This document shows positions 15,903 through 17,973 of a stretch of 17,973 bases of DNA, in pieces. A program made the translations under genes and the position numbers. Position 1 is the first letter of the stretch. The number at the start of each line of letters is the position of its first letter. The stretch is from an uncultured Clostridia bacterium (GTDB taxonomy: Bacteria; Bacillota; Clostridia; Oscillospirales; Acutalibacteraceae). Location: NCBI GenBank assembly GCA_946187095.1, contig CAMHPW010000006.1, positions 1 to 17,973 of the forward strand, written 5' to 3'. A model generated the notes under the pieces. It was not told where the DNA came from. It worked only from the letters and a program-made list of their open reading frames with translations, and ran no database searches.

Positions 15903-16639
15903 AGATAACCTTCCTTGTAAGCACCGTAAATTTGAATCATTTCATCTGAAAAATCGCCGCCGTCTTTTTCAATGAATAAGACGGGTTCAACGATAAGACC
16001 GTTGGGATTACCGCCACGCCTGCCCTCTATGAGAAAAAGTTTGGGCGGTTTGGACGGTCTTTGCTGTACGAAACGCAGTCTTTTCGGTTCAATGCCGTAT
16101 TTTCTCATGTCGGTGATAACGTCACTTAATCTTTCGGGACGCTGACACATACAGAGCCTGCCCGAAAAATTGAGCAGTTTTGCCGCTGTATGAATGATTT
16201 CCTCCATGGTGCATGAAAATTCATGACGGGCGATTTTATGAGCATCATTGGGATTGACAATGCCTGTCCCTTCCGCTTTGTAGGGGGGATTGCAGACGAC
16301 TAAACTGTATGATGAAAACTTCACTTTGCCGTCAAGCTCTCTCAGATCGGAGTTGATGACACTGATATTTTGAATATTGTTGAGAGAAATGCTTCGTTGG
16401 AGCATATCACAGGCATTTTCCTGAATTTCGACAGCGGTGATGGATTTTGGGGGAGCATTTCTGCACCATATCAGCGGAATGGCACCGCACCCCGTACCCA
16501 AGTCACAGGCGTTGTCACTTTTTTTAGGCTTGGCAAAGCTGGCAAGCAGGACGGTATCCGTCCAGAATTTATGTTCATCGGAAACGATGATTTGAATACC
16601 GTTTCCGAGAGGTTCCCATTTTTCACCATCTTTGAGCAT
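15899..16639 (-). CDS. TrmN6/YabB-like adenine-N6 methyltransferase
   Basis: This is a class I SAM-dependent methyltransferase of the family that modifies A37 of tRNA1(Val) in E. coli (TrmN6, YfiC) and of which Bacillus YabB is a member. It has 246 residues from the ATG at 16639, chosen because AAGGGGG lies 8 bases upstream; a TTG at 16663 in frame is less likely. SAM motif I is ACDLGTGCGAIPLIWC (44-59); acidic VEIQ (70-73) ends strand 2; the adenine-amino catalytic motif NPPY is at 117-120 in VVCNPPYKAEGTG. Further motifs are ARHEF and, near the C-terminus, EGRRGGNPNGLIVEPVLFI, both typical of the family. It is first in the operon with rsmI. Methylation of an adenine amino group is supported by NPPY; the exact RNA target in Firmicutes is not established here. 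Confidence 0.88.
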   Translation of the reverse strand: MLKDGEKWEPLGNGIQIIVSDEHKFWTDTVLLASFAKPKKSDNACDLGTGCGAIPLIWCRNAPPKSITAVEIQENACDMLQRSISLNNIQNISVINSDLRELDGKVKFSSYSLVVCNPPYKAEGTGIVNPNDAHKIARHEFSCTMEEIIHTAAKLLNFSGRLCMCQRPERLSDVITDMRKYGIEPKRLRFVQQRPSKPPKLFLIEGRRGGNPNGLIVEPVLFIEKDGGDFSDEMIQIYGAYKEGYL

Positions 16640-16809
16640 ACAAAAACCCCCTTTTTCCGACAAGATATTATAGCATAAAATTTGTTATGCGTAAAGAGAA
16701 ATTTTTGCAAAAGCAAACGGAACAGAAGTGAAAAATTTCTGTTTCGTATTTTTTGTGCAGTTTGTTTATAAAATAGATATATTTTTTTAATCAAAGTTCA
16801 AAAAAACTA
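16640..16809. other. Divergent intergenic region, AT-rich
   Basis: It holds the minus-strand promoter at 16667-16695. It also holds an inverted repeat AGAAATTTTT (16697-16706) with AAAAATTTCT (16731-16740), and an overlapping alternative pair AACAGAA (16721-16727) with TTCTGTT (16737-16743). No reading frame of note. The repeats may insulate the two transcripts, but their role is unknown. Confidence 0.5.
16667..16695 (-). promoter_or_regulatory. Sigma-A promoter of the trmN6-rsmI-maf operon
   Basis: On the minus strand: -35 TTTACG (16690-16695), 17-base spacer, -10 TATAAT (16667-16672), 28 bases before the ATG at 16639. Confidence 0.75.
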
Positions 16810-16838
16810 TTGACATTTGATAAATGAGGTGGTATAAT
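16810..16838 (+). promoter_or_regulatory. Consensus sigma-A promoter for the long non-coding region
   Basis: TTGACA (16810-16815), exactly 17 bases, TATAAT (16833-16838): both hexamers and the spacing are perfect. It is the strongest promoter in the window. Transcription should start at about 16845, and no gene with a normal start follows for at least 800 bases. Confidence 0.92.
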
Positions 16839-16844
16839 ACAATC

Positions 16845-17640
16845 AAGATATATAAAGAGTTTCGGAAATGAAGATATCGGCTCTTTATATGGAAGTCGAA
16901 AGGGGGGCAAGCTCCGATGGGCGATATTGAACCAATATTGATGATTGTCGCACATGGTGCGAAGTCTTCAACGGTGACAGGACAGAGTAGGAAGGAAGTT
17001 TAGGTGTTTGAGTGAGAGTATCCGTTCTTAGTGCAGGGCGGTATCCGCTTCAATGATTGAGCATGATGCTGTATGAGTTCCGAAAGGTCTTGGAATTGTA
17101 TGAAGATACCTGACGTTAAAGGTCAGCCGTATATTGAAGAATTGCAATGAAGTTTTATGCGGCAGGGTGTCATCTGTTTCGGGATTTGAAAATTGAATAT
17201 GTTTTTCCCGTCATGAGCGTGGATGCTTGATGTGGGATCAACCGTAGCGGCACACGGGGATTGCTCGAAGACATTGTTCGGGAATGGTGTCATGGCAGGT
17301 TGAACAAGATGTTTTCTCCGTCTTTGAGCGGAAGCTCCGCACTGTATTTGATGGTCTTTCGGTGCAGTGTGCAGTCGCTGTATGAGCGATTGTGGTGAGC
17401 AAAGCGTTAAGAATTTTTTCGAGGGTGTTCGTCGGTAAGACCGTTCACCGAATGTATTCCGTTTCAGAGATAGGACATAAGACCGGAAGCGGTTTTTGAA
17501 TATAAAATTTTTCGACCGGAATGAGTCCGATGAAAGTTTGAATTTTATATCCGGCTATATTATGTTCAAGGAATGAGTCCGATGAGAAGATGAATTTTTT
17601 GCCTCCATTGTTTAAAGGTTGACGGCTCCAATGATGTGAT
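16845..17640 (+). ncRNA. Candidate large structured RNA of unassigned class (about 800 nt)
   Basis: From the consensus promoter to about 17640 there is no open frame of note on either strand, GC content is like the host, and local hairpins are dense. Paired segments I can see: ATATAAAGAG (16850-16859) with CTCTTTATAT (16881-16890); ATATTG/CAATAT and TCGCAC-atg-GTGCGA near 16925-16962; GCGG-tat-CCGC at 17038-17048; TTCC/GGAA near 17078-17095; CTGAC/GTCAG at 17110-17126; GCGGA-agc-TCCGC near 17328-17340; CACTG/CAGTG near 17340-17369; TCGCT/AGCGA near 17373-17390; CGGT-aag-ACCG inside GGTG/CACC near 17425-17450; ACCG-gaag-CGGT at 17482-17493; TATAAAATT/AATTTTATA near 17500-17549. It is not RNase P RNA, tmRNA, 6S or rRNA, because their conserved cores are absent. 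Size and setting recall ornate large RNAs (OLE, ROOL, GOLLD), but I cannot match any. The 3' end is uncertain; a weak hairpin plus five T at 17481-17497 could end it earlier. Confidence 0.65.
17518..17598 (+). repeat. Duplicated RNA motif, two copies 52 bases apart
   Basis: GGAATGAGTCCGATGA occurs exactly at 17518-17533 and 17570-17585. In both copies TGAATTTT follows at the same offset of 21 bases (17539 and 17591). Copy 1 sits in the loop of the TATAAAATT/AATTTTATA stem. This looks like a duplicated structural or binding module at the 3' end of the candidate RNA. Confidence 0.85.
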
Positions 17641-17664
17641 AAAAATACTAAGGAGAAGTTACCT

Positions 17665-17973
17665 ATAATAACTAGAGAGTTAATTGAAAAAGAATCTATT
17701 ACTGATTCTGAACTGAATCCTTTTAATGAAGAAAAAGGTAATATAAATGTAATGAATAATTATTATTTATTAATTTGTGACCAAAAAGGTTTTATGAAAG
17801 TTTTAAATATAAAAGGTATATTCAAAAAATATATTAAAGAATTAAATAATAAAACAAAAGAAAATAATTCATATTTTAATTTATTAAAAAAGGAGGATGT
17901 TGATGTTGAATCCACTATATCTCATTTATTAAAAAATTCTATTAATAAGCAAAAAAAAATTTTTGAAAAATTA
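17665..17973 (+). CDS. AT-rich partial gene of unknown function, runs off the window
   Basis: The frame is open from 17635 to the window end, 113 codons without a stop, in very AT-rich DNA (43 G or C in the 240 bases 17701-17940). I do not recognise the protein. It is rich in Lys, Asn, Ile and Glu, mostly helical-looking. One stretch, NNYYLLICDQKGFMKVLNIKG and on to IFKKYIKEL, has the strand-turn-strand-helix pattern of half a CBS domain, a weak resemblance. The best ribosome-binding site is AAGGAG at 17650-17655, but the codon at the right distance is ATA (17665); the first in-frame ATG is at 17752, without a good site. So it starts at a non-standard codon, starts at 17752, or is broken. Codon use and GC differ sharply from all neighbours, suggesting recent transfer or a contig join. 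It lies directly after the structured RNA on the same strand and may be its partner. Confidence 0.5.
   Translation, partial: MITRELIEKESITDSELNPFNEEKGNINVMNNYYLLICDQKGFMKVLNIKGIFKKYIKELNNKTKENNSYFNLLKKEDVDVESTISHLLKNSINKQKKIFEKL

Noticed and set aside
17481..17497. Hairpin ACCG-GAAG-CGGT with five T as the end of the candidate RNA
   Set aside because: The stem is only 4-5 pairs, and structured, duplicated sequence continues beyond it, so I left the RNA end open.
16845..17640. RNase P RNA, tmRNA, or a group II intron
   Set aside because: No GAGGAAAGTC or ACAGAA core as in RNase P RNA, no tRNA-like ends with CCA as in tmRNA. The GTGCG at 16957-16961 is not followed by intron-like domains, no domain V is visible, and the following protein is not a reverse transcriptase.
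17518..17973. Type III toxin-antitoxin (RNA repeats plus ToxN) or CRISPR
   Set aside because: Only two repeat copies exist, unlike the tandem antitoxin RNA repeats or CRISPR spacing, and the visible protein part shows no ToxN-like N-terminus. Not fully excluded because the gene is cut.

Overview
The window looks like a chromosomal segment from a Gram-positive, anaerobe-type Firmicute, most likely of the Ruminococcaceae/Oscillospiraceae (Ruminococcus-like). The reasons are the ctsR-mcsA-mcsB-clpC heat-shock operon with a textbook CtsR operator, the LCP and S11 wall-enzyme families, the MEP-pathway gene ispF, purine-rich Shine-Dalgarno sites, sigma-A promoters of the TTGACA/TATAAT type, and a moderate GC content. 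The assignment is inferred from gene content, not from a database match. No tRNA, rRNA, CRISPR array, transposase or phage structural gene was seen.

Layout. (i) 1-1511, plus strand: the tail of an Sfp-type phosphopantetheinyl transferase and an LCP-family wall-polymer ligase, ending in a terminator shared with the convergent genes. (ii) 1574-3592, minus strand: a PHP-family histidinol-phosphatase and a GH3 beta-N-acetylhexosaminidase lipoprotein. (iii) 3656-6511, plus strand: an NrtR-like Nudix/winged-helix protein in one operon with an OmpR-type response regulator and its sensor kinase. A 13-base palindrome sits on the -10/start region of this operon. (iv) 6631-11832, minus strand: ctsR-mcsA-mcsB-clpC-ispF. 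clpC is cut by an in-frame amber codon 76 residues before its natural end. The ancestral stop overlaps the GTG of ispF. (v) 12035-14267: two convergent D-Ala-D-Ala carboxypeptidases whose 3' ends overlap by 38 bases. (vi) 14429-16639, minus strand: trmN6-like methyltransferase, rsmI and maf. (vii) 16810-17973, plus strand: a consensus promoter drives about 800 bases with no substantial reading frame but many hairpins (a candidate large structured RNA). Directly after it comes an extremely AT-rich (about 18 % GC by hand count), Lys/Asn/Ile-rich reading frame that runs off the window and has no standard start codon near its ribosome-binding site.

Most of the window is housekeeping: cell-wall maturation and recycling, protein quality control, isoprenoid synthesis and RNA modification. 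Gene borders are decorated by two families of seven-base tandem repeats, (TGAGGAA)n and (TGTGCAA)n. They lie right at stop codons, sometimes supplying the stop itself, and in one place they build a terminator.

The part most likely to hold something undescribed is the right end: the structured RNA with a repeated 16-base motif, followed by the compositionally foreign gene. I could not assign either to a known family from the sequence alone.
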